Positions 1 through 10,332 are shown, counted from the first letter of the stretch. The stretch: 64,000 bases of DNA from Magicicada septendecula (GCA_034769895.1 CM068372.1:381753910-381817909), one strand, 5' to 3'. Notes: generated from the letters alone by a model not told the origin. A program made the numbers and translations.

Positions 1-290
1 TGATCTACAAATTTTGTAATATGTAAATACAAATTAGTTATTAAAAACTTAATTAATAACAGTCAAATTGTGTTTATTTATTACTGGCGCCCTGGGATAA
101 TTTTTAAGAGTCGGTACACTAAAGTAATTGTTACATTCTGTTGCTGATAATTAGTATGTTATAAATATTAATATTGTCATTGGGTAAATTAGCTTGATAA
201 ACTCTTACTTTTCACATGCTCGTAGGCCGAGTGCAGTATGTATAATAGTAACGTGAACTTTTATTAAGGCCTATTTAAAAGTGTATTACA
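1..290 (+). repeat. 3' part of the 5' LTR
   Basis: This matches 7073-7362 with a single difference (C at 234, T at 7306). It ends in TTACA, as the 3' LTR does. The window starts at the first matching base, so the true LTR start is not visible here. The 3' copy suggests the full LTR is about 1450 bp. Confidence 0.92.
85..100 (+). other. PBS-like motif inside the LTR
   Basis: TGGCGCCCTGGGATAA resembles the first half of a tRNA-Lys primer-binding site (TGGCGCCC...), yet lies about 200 bp upstream of the LTR end. The same motif is at 7157-7172 in the 3' LTR. Similar motifs recur in two other elements of the window. Confidence 0.5.
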
Positions 291-293
291 TTC

Positions 294-313
294 TGTCGCC
301 CGGAACGTGGGAC
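294..313 (+). other. Putative primer-binding site
   Basis: TGTCGCCCGGAACGTGGGAC starts three bases after the LTR end. It resembles the tRNA-Lys-type site TGGCGCCCAACGTGGGGC, with a 2-nt insertion and two substitutions. Position and resemblance support a minus-strand primer site; the exact tRNA is not settled. Confidence 0.55.
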
Positions 314-388
314 TATTGAGTCACTAATAGAATAGTAAAATAAGAATAAAATAGAATTAAGAATAACGATAATATAAGATATAGTTGT

Positions 389-2017
389 ATGATTACGCGG
401 AGTAAGAGTAGGAAAAACATTAACACGCACGGAGAAAACAATAACATGAATACAGAAACAACATCCCACGGTAACGAAATGGACTTCGATGTAAGCAATC
501 ATCTAGGAGATTCGCAGACGATCGCACACATTTCAATGGGGAATGAAGAGTCAAGGACGCGGGGACTGAACGAAGAAAATGCAGAAACACAACATATTAC
601 ACAAGAAACACTAGTAGAGGTTAGAGAGAGACCAGTATATCAGAGATTACCAGAGAAAAACAAAGACACCGATATATGTACAATACTCCAACAACTAGTA
701 CAACAAACACAACGAATTGAACAACAATCGAAAGAAACAAAAGAACAACTATTACAACAAACACAACGACTTGAACAACAATCGAAAGAAACAAAAGAAC
801 AAATAAAAGAACTGGCGGAAAAAACAACACAACAAGCGACACAACACAAACAACAAATGCAACAATTATCAGAGCAGATGCACAAACAAAATATGGAACT
901 AAGAAACGAAGTATTCACGCAACTCAATCAAGAGAGAGCAAATAACCAAAAAATTCTCCAGGAGTTTAGAGTAGATATTGATAATAAGATCGAAGAAAAT
1001 TGTGATAAGATTAGTACCGAAATTAGTGCCAATACAAAACAACAAATTAAAGAACTTGACAAAAAATACAATAATAATTTTGAAATAATTATTGAAACAG
1101 TAAGTGTAAACAATCAAAGATGTGCAGATAACACGGCAGCTATAAATGAATTAAAGGTCGAAAAACTGAAAGAGTTGGAAACTAAAATCAACAGCAAGTC
1201 TGACGAGACACACCTTAAATTACAACAAATACAACAGGAAGTACGAACTAAACTAGCGTCAATAAGCAATACACCATGTAATCGGAGCATGACAAACGAA
1301 CAGGTGAAGGACATAAAATATAATGGCACGGGTGATTTCCCGATGGAATTTATTAAAGAATTGAATGAAATATTCAGAGAATATTATCAAGATGCTGGAA
1401 ACATCAAGTGGATAGCAAGACATCTTGAAGGAGAGGCAGCAGTGTGGTGGAGGTTAGTAAAAGATAACATTAACACTTTTGTGGACTTCACTGACGCATT
1501 TATAAGTAAATATTGGAATGACGTCATCCAAGAGAGAGTACGCAATGAACTGGAATTCGGAAGGTATCACGCCGAGAATGGGATGAACATGATCCAGTAT
1601 TTAGAGTGTAAACTGTTAGAAAACCGTCAATTAATTCCGCCAATACCTGATAAGTATTTAATTAGAAAAATTACTAAACATTATCCGCATGAAATAAGAG
1701 TTGCGATAATTACTCGTGGTGTAGTGACAATCAATGAATTCGAGCAGGTCTTGTTAGAATTTATGAGTCTGAGAAGTGACACCAGAGAGGCGAGCCGAGG
1801 GTACTATGACGGACGGCGAGATCGTAAATCATGGACGAGGGTTGAAGAGGAGAGAGAGCGACCAGCTGAGCACGGGCGCACAAATGAAAGTGAAAGTAGG
1901 CCAGTCACTTCACACTACCCCAAACGAACAAACAAGTTTAAAAATGAGAACGAACCTATTCCATCGACCAGCGGTGCGAACGGTAACAAAGTTAATACCG
2001 TTATGCCAAAAAACTAG
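389..2017 (+). CDS. gag: Gag polyprotein of the Ty3/Gypsy element
   Basis: A 542-residue structural protein expected to assemble cytoplasmic virus-like particles that package the element RNA. Residues about 90-290 are a Gln/Glu/Lys-rich coiled-coil-like region. Residues about 310-430 carry the retrotransposon Gag (capsid) fold signature, with HLEGEAAVWW and a FISKYW motif. The C-terminus is Arg/Glu-rich and then basic. No CCHC zinc knuckle is seen, so RNA binding may rest on the basic tail. Codons 105-140 include an 18-codon unit repeated twice in tandem (701-808). The start is the first ATG after the primer-binding site. The stop TAG (2015-2017) directly abuts a slippery heptamer, so a fraction of ribosomes probably shift into pol. 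Confidence 0.9.
   Translation: MITRSKSRKNINTHGENNNMNTETTSHGNEMDFDVSNHLGDSQTIAHISMGNEESRTRGLNEENAETQHITQETLVEVRERPVYQRLPEKNKDTDICTILQQLVQQTQRIEQQSKETKEQLLQQTQRLEQQSKETKEQIKELAEKTTQQATQHKQQMQQLSEQMHKQNMELRNEVFTQLNQERANNQKILQEFRVDIDNKIEENCDKISTEISANTKQQIKELDKKYNNNFEIIIETVSVNNQRCADNTAAINELKVEKLKELETKINSKSDETHLKLQQIQQEVRTKLASISNTPCNRSMTNEQVKDIKYNGTGDFPMEFIKELNEIFREYYQDAGNIKWIARHLEGEAAVWWRLVKDNINTFVDFTDAFISKYWNDVIQERVRNELEFGRYHAENGMNMIQYLECKLLENRQLIPPIPDKYLIRKITKHYPHEIRVAIITRGVVTINEFEQVLLEFMSLRSDTREASRGYYDGRRDRKSWTRVEEERERPAEHGRTNESESRPVTSHYPKRTNKFKNENEPIPSTSGANGNKVNTVMPKN
701..808 (+). repeat. 54-bp in-frame tandem duplication within gag
   Basis: Two nearly identical 54-bp units (701-754 and 755-808) each encode an 18-residue segment beginning QQTQR. 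They differ at a few bases. Because the unit is a multiple of three, the frame is kept and the coiled coil is lengthened. Confidence 0.85.
2008..2017 (+). promoter_or_regulatory. Programmed -1 ribosomal frameshift site (slippery heptamer plus stop)
   Basis: A AAA AAC occupies 2008-2014, phased X XXY YYZ in the gag frame, followed at once by the gag stop TAG. The pol frame is exactly -1 relative to gag and is open from 1996 through 5292, so slippage on the heptamer would give a Gag-Pol fusion. I could not identify a strong downstream stem-loop by eye. Heptamer, phase and open frame are seen directly; use is inferred. Confidence 0.8.
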
Positions 2018-5000
2018 CTAAGTTCTGTAAATATGAAGTAGACTTAAGTAATATTAGTAAATATATTAACACTACTTTTCTAGATTTAAGAGATGATTTA
2101 ATGGATAATGATGATGTCAACATAACATGTAAAGTTAATAAATGTCCGGAAGTAAGTGTCTCGTTGAACGGTGTGTCTACATGCGCCTTATTGGACACCG
2201 GGAGCCAATTAAACGCTGTCTCAGAACAGTGGTTTAAAGACAATAAAAAGGAATTGGGTGATCTAGAAATGTTAAAATTGTCGAATACCGTAATTAAGGG
2301 TGCAACCGGCAATAAGTCAAAAAGGGTTACACAACAAATCCTATTAACTGTTCAAATCGAAAGTTTAAGAGTCGATAGTGTCTTCGTAGTTGTTCCAGAA
2401 TTAATAAAAGATTGTATCTTAGGCATAGGGTTATTGGAAGAAAATGGGTGTGTGATCGACCTGAACAACAAACGATTAATCATTCAGGGAGACAAAAACC
2501 AGGAAGGAACTACAGCGGAGATACTACGAGTAGAACTCGCATCTGCCGATGAAGAGATCGAAGAATTGATTGGACAGAAGGTACAAACTATCACAGACAT
2601 AACCGAAGCTGAACGGAGCGAGCTAAAGCATATTTTTATGGATAATAAAATGGTATTCCGGGATACGCCAGGTAGGATTAACTCGTATCAACATAAATTC
2701 GAAGTCACCGATCGGACACCCTACTGTCAGAAAGGTTGGCCGATTCCGATGAGATACAAGGAATCAGTGAAGGCAGAAATCCAGAAAATGGAGGCGCATG
2801 GTGTTATTGAAAGGGCCCAGAGTCCATACGTCAACCCTATGGTTACTGTCGTAAAGAAAGACCAGACGGTTAGATTATGTTTGGACGCCCGTAAGCTGAA
2901 TTCAGTAACAGTTCCAGACCATGAGGGAGCCATTCCAATTAACGAGATACTGGCAAAATGTGGTAACATTAAAGTCATGTCCACAATTGACCTCCGTAGC
3001 TCATTTTGGCAGATCCCATTGCATCAGGAATGTAGAGATTTTACTGGGTTTTTGTACGAAGGCAAGTGCTATCGGTACACAGTGACGCCGTTCGGATTGA
3101 AGACTAGCCTAGCAAGTTTAACACGTGGTTTGGACCGAGTATTGTCGGAAGAAGTGAAGGCATTTACGATCTTATATGTAGATGACTGCTTATGTATCTC
3201 GGATAGCGTGGAAGAGCACCTACGGCACTTAAAATTATTATTACGTGACATCAAACAAGCTAATTTAACTGTCAACTTTAAAAAATCGCAGCTGTTTCGT
3301 AAAGAGATTGATTACCTGGGATATCGCTTAACAACAGAGGGTATCACCGCCGCACCAGATAAGATTAGAGCCATTCAGGAATTTCGGAAGCCAAAGAATC
3401 AAAAACAACTTAAAGGATTTCTGGGCTTAACCAATTTTTACAACCGATTCACCAATAAATACGCCGAAGCGACGCAACCGTTGTTAAACTTATTAAAAAA
3501 GAATACCACGTTTAAATGGACAAAGGAAATGGATCAGCATTTTGAGAGAGTCAAGGAATTATTCATCGAATCAGTGGTTCTTAAGCATCCTGACCCCAAC
3601 AAGCGTTTCTACCTACAGACGGATGCGAGTAGTTATGCGCTGGGAGGCCAGCTTTACCAGCCAGACGAGAATAACGACATTGGAGTAGTCGCATACACAA
3701 GCCGCGTGGTACGGGGAGCTGAGCGTAATTACTTCACCACAGAATTAGAGCTACTGAGTGTTGTATACTGTTTGCAAAAATTTAGGACCTACGTACTGGG
3801 TAAGCCTTTTACAATCATTACTGACAATAAGGCGTTAATATTCATAAAAAAGTGCCACCTAAATAACTCCCGCATAACGCGATGGATTCTCGCTATACAG
3901 GAGTATGATTTCGACATCATTCACTGCAAAGGGCGAGATAACATCGTGGCGGACATCCTGAGCAGGCATCCTGAAGACATGGACGAGGAACAACCAATCG
4001 ATCGAACCGAGGAGTTAGAGATCAATCTTATCAACATCCGCATCAGTAAGGAGGCTAAGGAGCAGCTCAAGAATATAAGAAGTTATCAACTAGCCGACAT
4101 GAAATTGAAGCGAATTATCGACGTAATACGAGCCAATAAACAACATAAACTTGCCCAAAAATACAGTTGGCACAATGACAAATTATACCGAAGCGAAAAA
4201 GGGATATGGAAACTTATGTTGACCAATGAACTTTGCCACAATATGATTGCTGAACTACATCAGGCATACAGTCATGTGGGAAATCGTCGTACATATCAAC
4301 TGTTCAAAGAAAATTTCACGGGGAACTCAGTTAATAAGATTACCAAATTAATTACGAAAACTTGTCAAATATGCCAGAAAAGCAAGGACCATTTTAAACG
4401 AATGGTAGGCGAAACGCAGCCTGTCATACCCCAAAACAAGAGTGAACTAGTTAGTATTGACTACTATGGACCATTACCGGTATCCACGGGCAAGGTCAGG
4501 TACATACTCACTGTGATTGACAACTTCACCAAATATGTAAAATTATATAAATTAAGGCAAGCCACCACGACCGCCACTATAAATAAAATTAAATTGTATT
4601 GTGAAGAAATGGGAAGTCCATCAGCAGTACTGACTGACAACGGTACCCAGTTCACCAGTCAACGATGGTTTACAGCATTGACGGAGATGGGTATTAAACC
4701 AAAATATACCGCTGTTCGCAATCCGTGCACTAATTTGGCCGAAAGGATCAATCGACAATTAGGCAACATGTTTAGGGCATTGACATCCGAAAGACACACA
4801 AGGTGGGCACAATTTCTTAATCTAGTTGAAGCATGTATAAATCAAACATACCATGAGACAATTGAAACCACCCCGTACGAGGCACAGTGGGGAAGAAAAC
4901 CGGAGCGGGACTGGACCAAATATCTTGACAAGGAAATGATGCCGACAAGCCAACCAATTAATTATCATAATATTTACTTACGCATAAAAGAAAAGGGAGA

Positions 5001-5292
5001 AAAAAGGACAAATCGAATCAACGCTGCTCATCAGATTTCAAAATTCCAAATAGGAGATAAGGTGTTGCTACGCGCGTATCCAATCTCAGATATTAACAAG
5101 AAGATAATAGGGAAATTTTGCAATTTATTTGAAGGACCATATAAAATAACAAAGGAACTCGGAACAGCAACCTACCAGCTAGAAGACGCACGACGACCAG
5201 GATGTATCAGAGGAAATTTTAATATACGACAATTAAAACCGTATTATGAGCAAAGACCCATTACTACACACATGAACACTGATACTACATAG
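2008..5292 (+). CDS. pol: Pol polyprotein (protease, RT, RNase H, integrase)
   Basis: The open frame begins at 1996 and the first ATG is at 2101; synthesis probably starts by frameshift near 2008-2014, not at that ATG. Residues are counted from the 2101 Met. The aspartic protease has DTGS at 32-35. Reverse transcriptase has YVDD at 359-362. RNase H shows acidic residues D508, E548 or E550, and D575. Integrase has an HHCC zinc site (H720, H725, C755, C758) and a D787, D846, E881 triad; the last two are spaced as in DD35E. A GPY motif lies at 1012-1014 in the C-terminal integrase region. There are no internal stops and all key residues are present, so the protein looks competent. The stop TAG is at 5290-5292. 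Confidence 0.92.
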   Translation, partial: KKLAKFCKYEVDLSNISKYINTTFLDLRDDLMDNDDVNITCKVNKCPEVSVSLNGVSTCALLDTGSQLNAVSEQWFKDNKKELGDLEMLKLSNTVIKGATGNKSKRVTQQILLTVQIESLRVDSVFVVVPELIKDCILGIGLLEENGCVIDLNNKRLIIQGDKNQEGTTAEILRVELASADEEIEELIGQKVQTITDITEAERSELKHIFMDNKMVFRDTPGRINSYQHKFEVTDRTPYCQKGWPIPMRYKESVKAEIQKMEAHGVIERAQSPYVNPMVTVVKKDQTVRLCLDARKLNSVTVPDHEGAIPINEILAKCGNIKVMSTIDLRSSFWQIPLHQECRDFTGFLYEGKCYRYTVTPFGLKTSLASLTRGLDRVLSEEVKAFTILYVDDCLCISDSVEEHLRHLKLLLRDIKQANLTVNFKKSQLFRKEIDYLGYRLTTEGITAAPDKIRAIQEFRKPKNQKQLKGFLGLTNFYNRFTNKYAEATQPLLNLLKKNTTFKWTKEMDQHFERVKELFIESVVLKHPDPNKRFYLQTDASSYALGGQLYQPDENNDIGVVAYTSRVVRGAERNYFTTELELLSVVYCLQKFRTYVLGKPFTIITDNKALIFIKKCHLNNSRITRWILAIQEYDFDIIHCKGRDNIVADILSRHPEDMDEEQPIDRTEELEINLINIRISKEAKEQLKNIRSYQLADMKLKRIIDVIRANKQHKLAQKYSWHNDKLYRSEKGIWKLMLTNELCHNMIAELHQAYSHVGNRRTYQLFKENFTGNSVNKITKLITKTCQICQKSKDHFKRMVGETQPVIPQNKSELVSIDYYGPLPVSTGKVRYILTVIDNFTKYVKLYKLRQATTTATINKIKLYCEEMGSPSAVLTDNGTQFTSQRWFTALTEMGIKPKYTAVRNPCTNLAERINRQLGNMFRALTSERHTRWAQFLNLVEACINQTYHETIETTPYEAQWGRKPERDWTKYLDKEMMPTSQPINYHNIYLRIKEKGEKRTNRINAAHQISKFQIGDKVLLRAYPISDINKKIIGKFCNLFEGPYKITKELGTATYQLEDARRPGCIRGNFNIRQLKPYYEQRPITTHMNTDTT

Positions 5293-5903
5293 ATACTAAA
5301 CAGATTGTAATAGCACACAACGTCTACATATGTAATAATTGTAAGATTCGAATACTGTTGTAATAAATAAGATAATCATTGTTAATTATTAAATTGTATA
5401 AGGATTCCAAAAGATATTAGCGTAGTTATTATGAATGTACTACATTGTAAGAGTAAGTTAAGGGAAGTAGAACGTAAACAGATGTAAGGGCAAAATGTCA
5501 TTGTAACATGTGTTGAGATGAAAGGGAGAGTAAAGCAAAATATTTTAAAAGTAGTTGTTTGACCAGTTTGTCAAGGGTGGGACGGAGAGTCTGTATGTAA
5601 ACAAACCTTGAAATGCCGTTGACACTTAGGGTATAACAACAGGTCGTAAACTAACTAATATTACCATGTTATGTTAAATAAATTAAAAGTAATTAATATA
5701 ATGTGATGTACAAACAAATCTAGAGTATAGCAAGGGTTAAACAAATTATTGTTAGTAATATAAAATTTTAGCAGGGGATTAGGGACGCATCAATAGAATC
5801 AATCCCAAATTTTATTAAAATTTTGATATGATTCTATCGGGGGACGATATCACGGAAAATTGTATTCTTAACAATTTTACGGGGACAAAGTCATATGGTA
5901 CCC
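5293..5903 (+). other. Non-coding tail between pol and polypurine tract
   Basis: No ORF longer than about 60 codons and no env similarity is seen. An imperfect inverted repeat at about 5793-5840 (ATAGAATCA ... TGATTCTAT, with an inner AAATTTT/AAAATTTT arm) could fold as a hairpin. G-rich purine runs (AGCAGGGGATTAGGGA, TCGGGGGAC) precede the polypurine tract. Confidence 0.6.
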
Positions 5904-5912
5904 AGGGAGAAA
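5904..5912 (+). promoter_or_regulatory. Polypurine tract (plus-strand primer)
   Basis: AGGGAGAAA lies immediately before TGTAAAT. That TGTAA start is the inverted complement of the LTR end TTACA, as expected at an LTR boundary. Confidence 0.72.
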
Positions 5913-7362
5913 TGTAAATTTATAGAAAGCGGTGGTTTTCTTTAGAAGTAAGAAAACATTAAAATATGTAGTAAAGAGCGATAGCTATTCAAAAGACGAC
6001 CTTGCGTTGACGCCAGTAAGTCGGCTAAGAATTTATATTTTGTCACGGACGGGTCGGACCGTCATAAAACTGTATTATTTTGCTAGGGTGTAAGAAACGT
6101 TTACTAAGGTTGTAAAAGTTAAGTGCACCTAACAAAAGAGAGCGTATATGTGAAATGGAAGGTGACGCGAAGTTTCATACCACGTGTTCACGCGCATTTT
6201 GTGGACGAATAGCGGATAGCGTCATTTTTTGCGCGGGCTGTTCCGTTAAACAGATTGGGTAGTTTTGAATTTAGCGGTAAGTCAGACCAATAGGCGTGTA
6301 GTTTGTCGATATTGAGTGAGGGTAGTTTTAGCGAAATATAAAAATACGTAGTGTAAGAAGTTAGGGTAGTCAACGGAGAGATTACAGATATTAGACTCGT
6401 ATTAGTTGCAATAATAATTTCTCAGTAATTTGATTAAGTATATTTCAATCGCCACGTAAGTCAGTCACGGTAACGCGATATTAAGTATTGTGAAAGCTAC
6501 ATATTATAAACATTTAATAATCGTTTACAAGAATAACGTGCAGAGAAATTAGAGAAGATAAGTTAAAATAGGGTAACATATCCAAGTTTTACTTAACACA
6601 GCATCAATCGTTAAATCGAAATACATTGCGATTTAAATGTGTCAACGTCATGATGCGGGACAGTCGATCAATAAGCAGTTATTAATCTGGTGGTAGACGC
6701 ACTTAGCTTTTTAAAAGAATATACTGTGTATTAAACAAGTGTATTAGCATACGGCACATGTGTAGTTATCACTAATTTGTCAAAGTGAATGGTGTTTAAT
6801 ACCTGTGAAACAAGTGTATAAATTAGTGCAAAACTAACAAGGATAAGGGCTCAACGATTAACGTCGGCGACCTGCCTGGAACGTGTAGAATTGATTACAT
6901 CGCGGCGCAGAGTGGATTCAACATGCAAGTAAATAATAAAATGAACACTTATTGTACTATTGTCTATTAAATTTAAATGTATGTAACTCATACTTGGTGA
7001 CTCAATTAGTCAAAGAATTCATAGCCAAGAAATAAGCACAAACAAATTTTATAGCAAACTTATTAAAGGTAATGATCTACAAATTTTGTAATATGTAAAT
7101 ACAAATTAGTTATTAAAAACTTAATTAATAACAGTCAAATTGTGTTTATTTATTACTGGCGCCCTGGGATAATTTTTAAGAGTCGGTACACTAAAGTAAT
7201 TGTTACATTCTGTTGCTGATAATTAGTATGTTATAAATATTAATATTGTCATTGGGTAAATTAGCTTGATAAACTCTTACTTTTCACATGCTCGTAGGCC
7301 GAGTGTAGTATGTATAATAGTAACGTGAACTTTTATTAAGGCCTATTTAAAAGTGTATTACA
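5913..7362 (+). repeat. 3' LTR, about 1450 bp
   Basis: The LTR runs from TGTAA (5913) to TTACA (7362), with a polypurine tract directly upstream. Its last 290 bp match the start of the window. It contains a TATA-like box at 6337-6344, AATAAA-type signals near 6930-6942, and a PBS-like motif at 7157-7172. A shorter reading starting at 7073 is less likely, because 7073 only reflects where the window cuts the 5' copy. The start is inferred from the polypurine tract and termini, not from alignment of two full LTRs. Confidence 0.75.
6337..6344 (+). promoter_or_regulatory. TATA-like box in the LTR
   Basis: TATAAAAA lies inside the LTR with a run of plausible start-site sequence 25-35 bp downstream and poly(A)-type signals about 600 bp downstream, the U3-R-U5 order expected of an LTR promoter. 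Confidence 0.5.
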
Positions 7363-7520
7363 TATGTTTAGAATAATTTACAAATAGCACAGACACAATC
7401 TAATATTACTAATATAAGCTATTCCCCGTGTGTTATTGGAATGGGATAAATTGCTCTTACTTTACTAGAAACATTCAGACACTGAATCCCCAACAGTCAG
7501 GACCATGAACCGCCAATGCT
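7363..7520 (+). repeat. Interspersed repeat flanking the LTR element (copy 1)
   Basis: Sequence immediately after the 3' LTR (TTTAGAATAATT..., CCCCGTGTGTT..., GGAATGGGATAA) is found again at about 39666-39858 in the same orientation with roughly 80 percent identity by eye. The Gypsy element therefore landed in or beside an older repeat. Confidence 0.7.
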
Positions 7521-8296
7521 AACAATAAACGTATTTCGTTTAAGTCAGTGAGCGACCTCTCAGTTCAGGGAGCTTTTCTTAAACCAGCTATCGGTTTTAT
7601 GAGGTTTTTAAACCAGCGTCAAAAATGATAGTGAGAGGGAGTGAGAGAGAGAGGGGGGGATTAGTGGGACGACGTGTGCTCTGTATTGTACTCACGCACG
7701 CACCACACGTACGAGTCTCGATCTTTGTCACTGCACAGACGAGGGAAATAAATGACGTCGCAGCCTCTGAGGAATTCCATATCCCATTGAGGATAAGGCA
7801 GGCCTCGGATTGTCTGCGCTGCTGTTTTTCATCGTTTTCGTTTGTCATTCAGAAAGTTGGGCGCGCTTACGTGACTGCAACCAGAGAGTGAACGTGAATA
7901 AAGTGTTAGTAGTATGAATGGTTACCGAATATTGGATGACATAGCAGTAGTATGAATGGTTACCGAATATTGGATCACATAGCAAACCTATTTACTAAAT
8001 TGAATACAGACTTTAACTTACTCGTGATTCGTTCACTAACAAGCGTGAACCTTAAAAATGAATAAACCGCCAACGTTAAACGCAAAAACTCGTATTATTA
8101 AAAAGAACCGCTTTTTAATGGTATGTCGGTGAACGTAAAAGAGTATGTATATCGAGGTGGGCGGGCCAGGGGGCTTAGTATTGAACAGGGCGTTGGTTGT
8201 CTCTGACGTTGTCCGTTGTGTAAACTTACGTAGTGTGGTGGTGCTTTCCTGTTCTGTCCAGCGGGCTTAGAGGATAAGTAGCAGTTATTTTTACTT
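7521..8296. other. No recognised gene; includes a 38-bp tandem duplication
   Basis: Overlapping ORFs of 83-88 codons on both strands (about 7597-7891) have no recognisable domain and are driven by AG/CT-rich composition. A 38-bp unit beginning AGTAGTATGAATGG is duplicated at 7908-7945 and 7946-7983, with one mismatch. Confidence 0.5.
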
Positions 8297-9612
8297 ATAT
8301 GTACCGTAAGGAGATGTAAGTGTGGTGATCGCGAAAAAATCGTGATCGAGATAAGGGCTGATACTTTTTCTACTACTCTCAAAACATGAAGAAAAGTCTT
8401 TTTCCGAAAAGTGTCTGTGTGTAGATTTTTTTTATGGCGAACAATAACAGCCGCAAATTCAAACGGAATCAAATAATGTTTTGCATATGTACCCGAGTTG
8501 TAGAGTACTCAAGGGCTATTGATTTTGGTGAAGATCGGTTAAGGGGAAGGGGTAGTTTACCTGCAATGTTTTACGTTTTAACAAGAGTAAAGTACTTAAT
8601 TTTTATACTTAAAGTATTCTGAAAAGGTCATAATAATCCACTGTAGAAAGGTACATGAAATATCTATAAATAAAAAGGGTACTCATTTACCCTACATATA
8701 TATAACAATACATAATTTTGATGTATATTAATAATATCGTTAGACAAAAGGCTTCAAAGACTGTAATAATAATAATTATTGTTTCGCAACTGACGCTAGT
8801 AATTTGATACTTCCATCAGAAAGGGAAAAATCAGGTTACACGGAAAACAAAACAGTTAGGAAAAAACAAATTTGAATGCAAACGCGCGCGCACGTCTGCG
8901 TCCCTGTGCGTGCAACGTGACTGGTGGGCGTCGATGTAGGAAGCTGCGAGTACGAGATTGTTTTAATGTCTTCGTTTATTACAATACTGACGCAAGATAT
9001 ACTATGTAAGTTCATGTCAGTAGCATCGAATGCATTCGCCCAAAATGTTATGAAACAAAACCTTAACAGTTTACGCCTTTGAAATACTTAAAACTATTTC
9101 TTAAGAGAATTATATTTCCAATATATAATAAGAGGCGTCTTTACGATCAAACGATGCAGGAGTACATCCCTGGCGATCGCAAAAAAAATCGTGTTCGATA
9201 TAAGGACTGATTCTGATTATACTACCCTCAAAACATGAAGAAAAGTCATTTTCCGAAAAGTGTGTGCGTGTGTGTGTGTGTGGCATTTTTTTATGGTAAA
9301 CGATAACTACCGCAAATTCAAACAGAATCAAATAATTTTTTGCACGTGTGACCGAGCTGTAGAGGACTCAGGTCCTGTTGATTTTGGTGAACATCGGTTA
9401 AGGGGAAGGGGTAGTTTACCTGCAACGTTTTATGTTTTAACAAGAGTAAGGATACTTAATTTGGATAAATAAAGTATCCTTAAAAGAAGGTAATAACAAT
9501 CCACTGTAGACAGGAAGGTGAAATATCTATAAATGAAAAGGGTGTAGTTGAAGGGGCAGGGGGTAATTTTATATAAATTAAAATGATAGTTGAAAGGTGA
9601 GGGGATAATTTT
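8297..9612 (+). repeat. RepA family, two partial copies
   Basis: Partial copies at about 8297-8700 and 9170-9612 share GATCGCGAAAAAA, CTCAAAACATGAAGAAAAGT, CCGCAAATTCAAAC and GGTTAAGGGGAAGGGGTAG with the full copy that follows. They contain no sustained ORF. Between them (8701-9169) nothing is recognised. Confidence 0.75.
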
Positions 9613-10293
9613 ACTTCCATGTTCAATAAGGAAATGGAAGTATGGTCATGGCGAAAAAAATCGTGTTCGAGATAACGGCAGATTCTGATTGTACTACCAT
9701 CAAAACATGAAAAAAAGTAATTTCTCGAAAAGTGTCTGTGTGTGTGGAATTTTTTATATGGCAAACGATAACAGCCGCAAATTCAAACAGAATCAAATAA
9801 TTTTTTGCATACCGTCCTGAATTATAAAGGACTCAAAGTCTATTGTTTTTGGTGAAGATCGGTTAAGGGAAAGGGGTAGTTTACCTGCAACATTTTACGT
9901 TTTAACAAGAGTAAACTGCTTAATTTTGACGAATAAAGTATCCTGAAAAGAAGGTCATAATAATCCACTGTAGAAAGGTAGATGAAATATCTATAAATGA
10001 AAAGGGTAGTTGAAGGGGAGGGGGTAATTTTTTTTATAAATTAAAATGGTAGTTGATGATGGAGGAGGTAAATTTTTATAAGTTTTATATGTGTACTACG
10101 TTATTGACAACAAAGCAGTAGTTTCTATGGAAACATTTCATTTCACTTTAACAAAATTCTATATTTTTCATTTTAATTTAAATCACGTATGAGTGAAAAT
10201 ATATCGTTCCTGGCAGGCAAGCATATCTCAATTATGTAATGTTTATTTTTCCAAAGTTTTATTATTGTGATTACCGTAATAAAAATGCCGGCA

Positions 10294-10332
<39 letters not shown>

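Larger units (their letters stand above)
1..7362 (+). mobile_element. Ty3/Gypsy LTR retrotransposon, nearly complete
   Basis: The element has a partial 5' LTR (1-290), a primer-binding-site-like segment, gag (389-2017), pol (open from 1996 to 5292), a non-coding tail, a polypurine tract (5904-5912) and a complete 3' LTR (5913-7362). The order protease, reverse transcriptase, RNase H, integrase with a GPY motif is the Metaviridae (Ty3/Gypsy) order. Both ORFs are uninterrupted, and the visible 290 bp of the two LTRs differ at one position, so the insertion is recent. No env-like ORF is visible. The 5' end, and therefore the target-site duplication, lies outside the window. Confidence 0.93.

Noticed and set aside
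2101..5292. Pol starting at its first ATG
   Set aside because: The frame is open upstream to 1996 and a correctly phased slippery heptamer lies at 2008-2014, so frameshift entry is more likely.
5293..7072. A degraded env gene downstream of pol
   Set aside because: No signal peptide, transmembrane stretch or sustained frame is seen, and most of the region is LTR.
7073..7362. A 290-bp LTR
   Set aside because: The match length is set by the window edge. The polypurine tract and inverted terminal bases place the LTR start at 5913.
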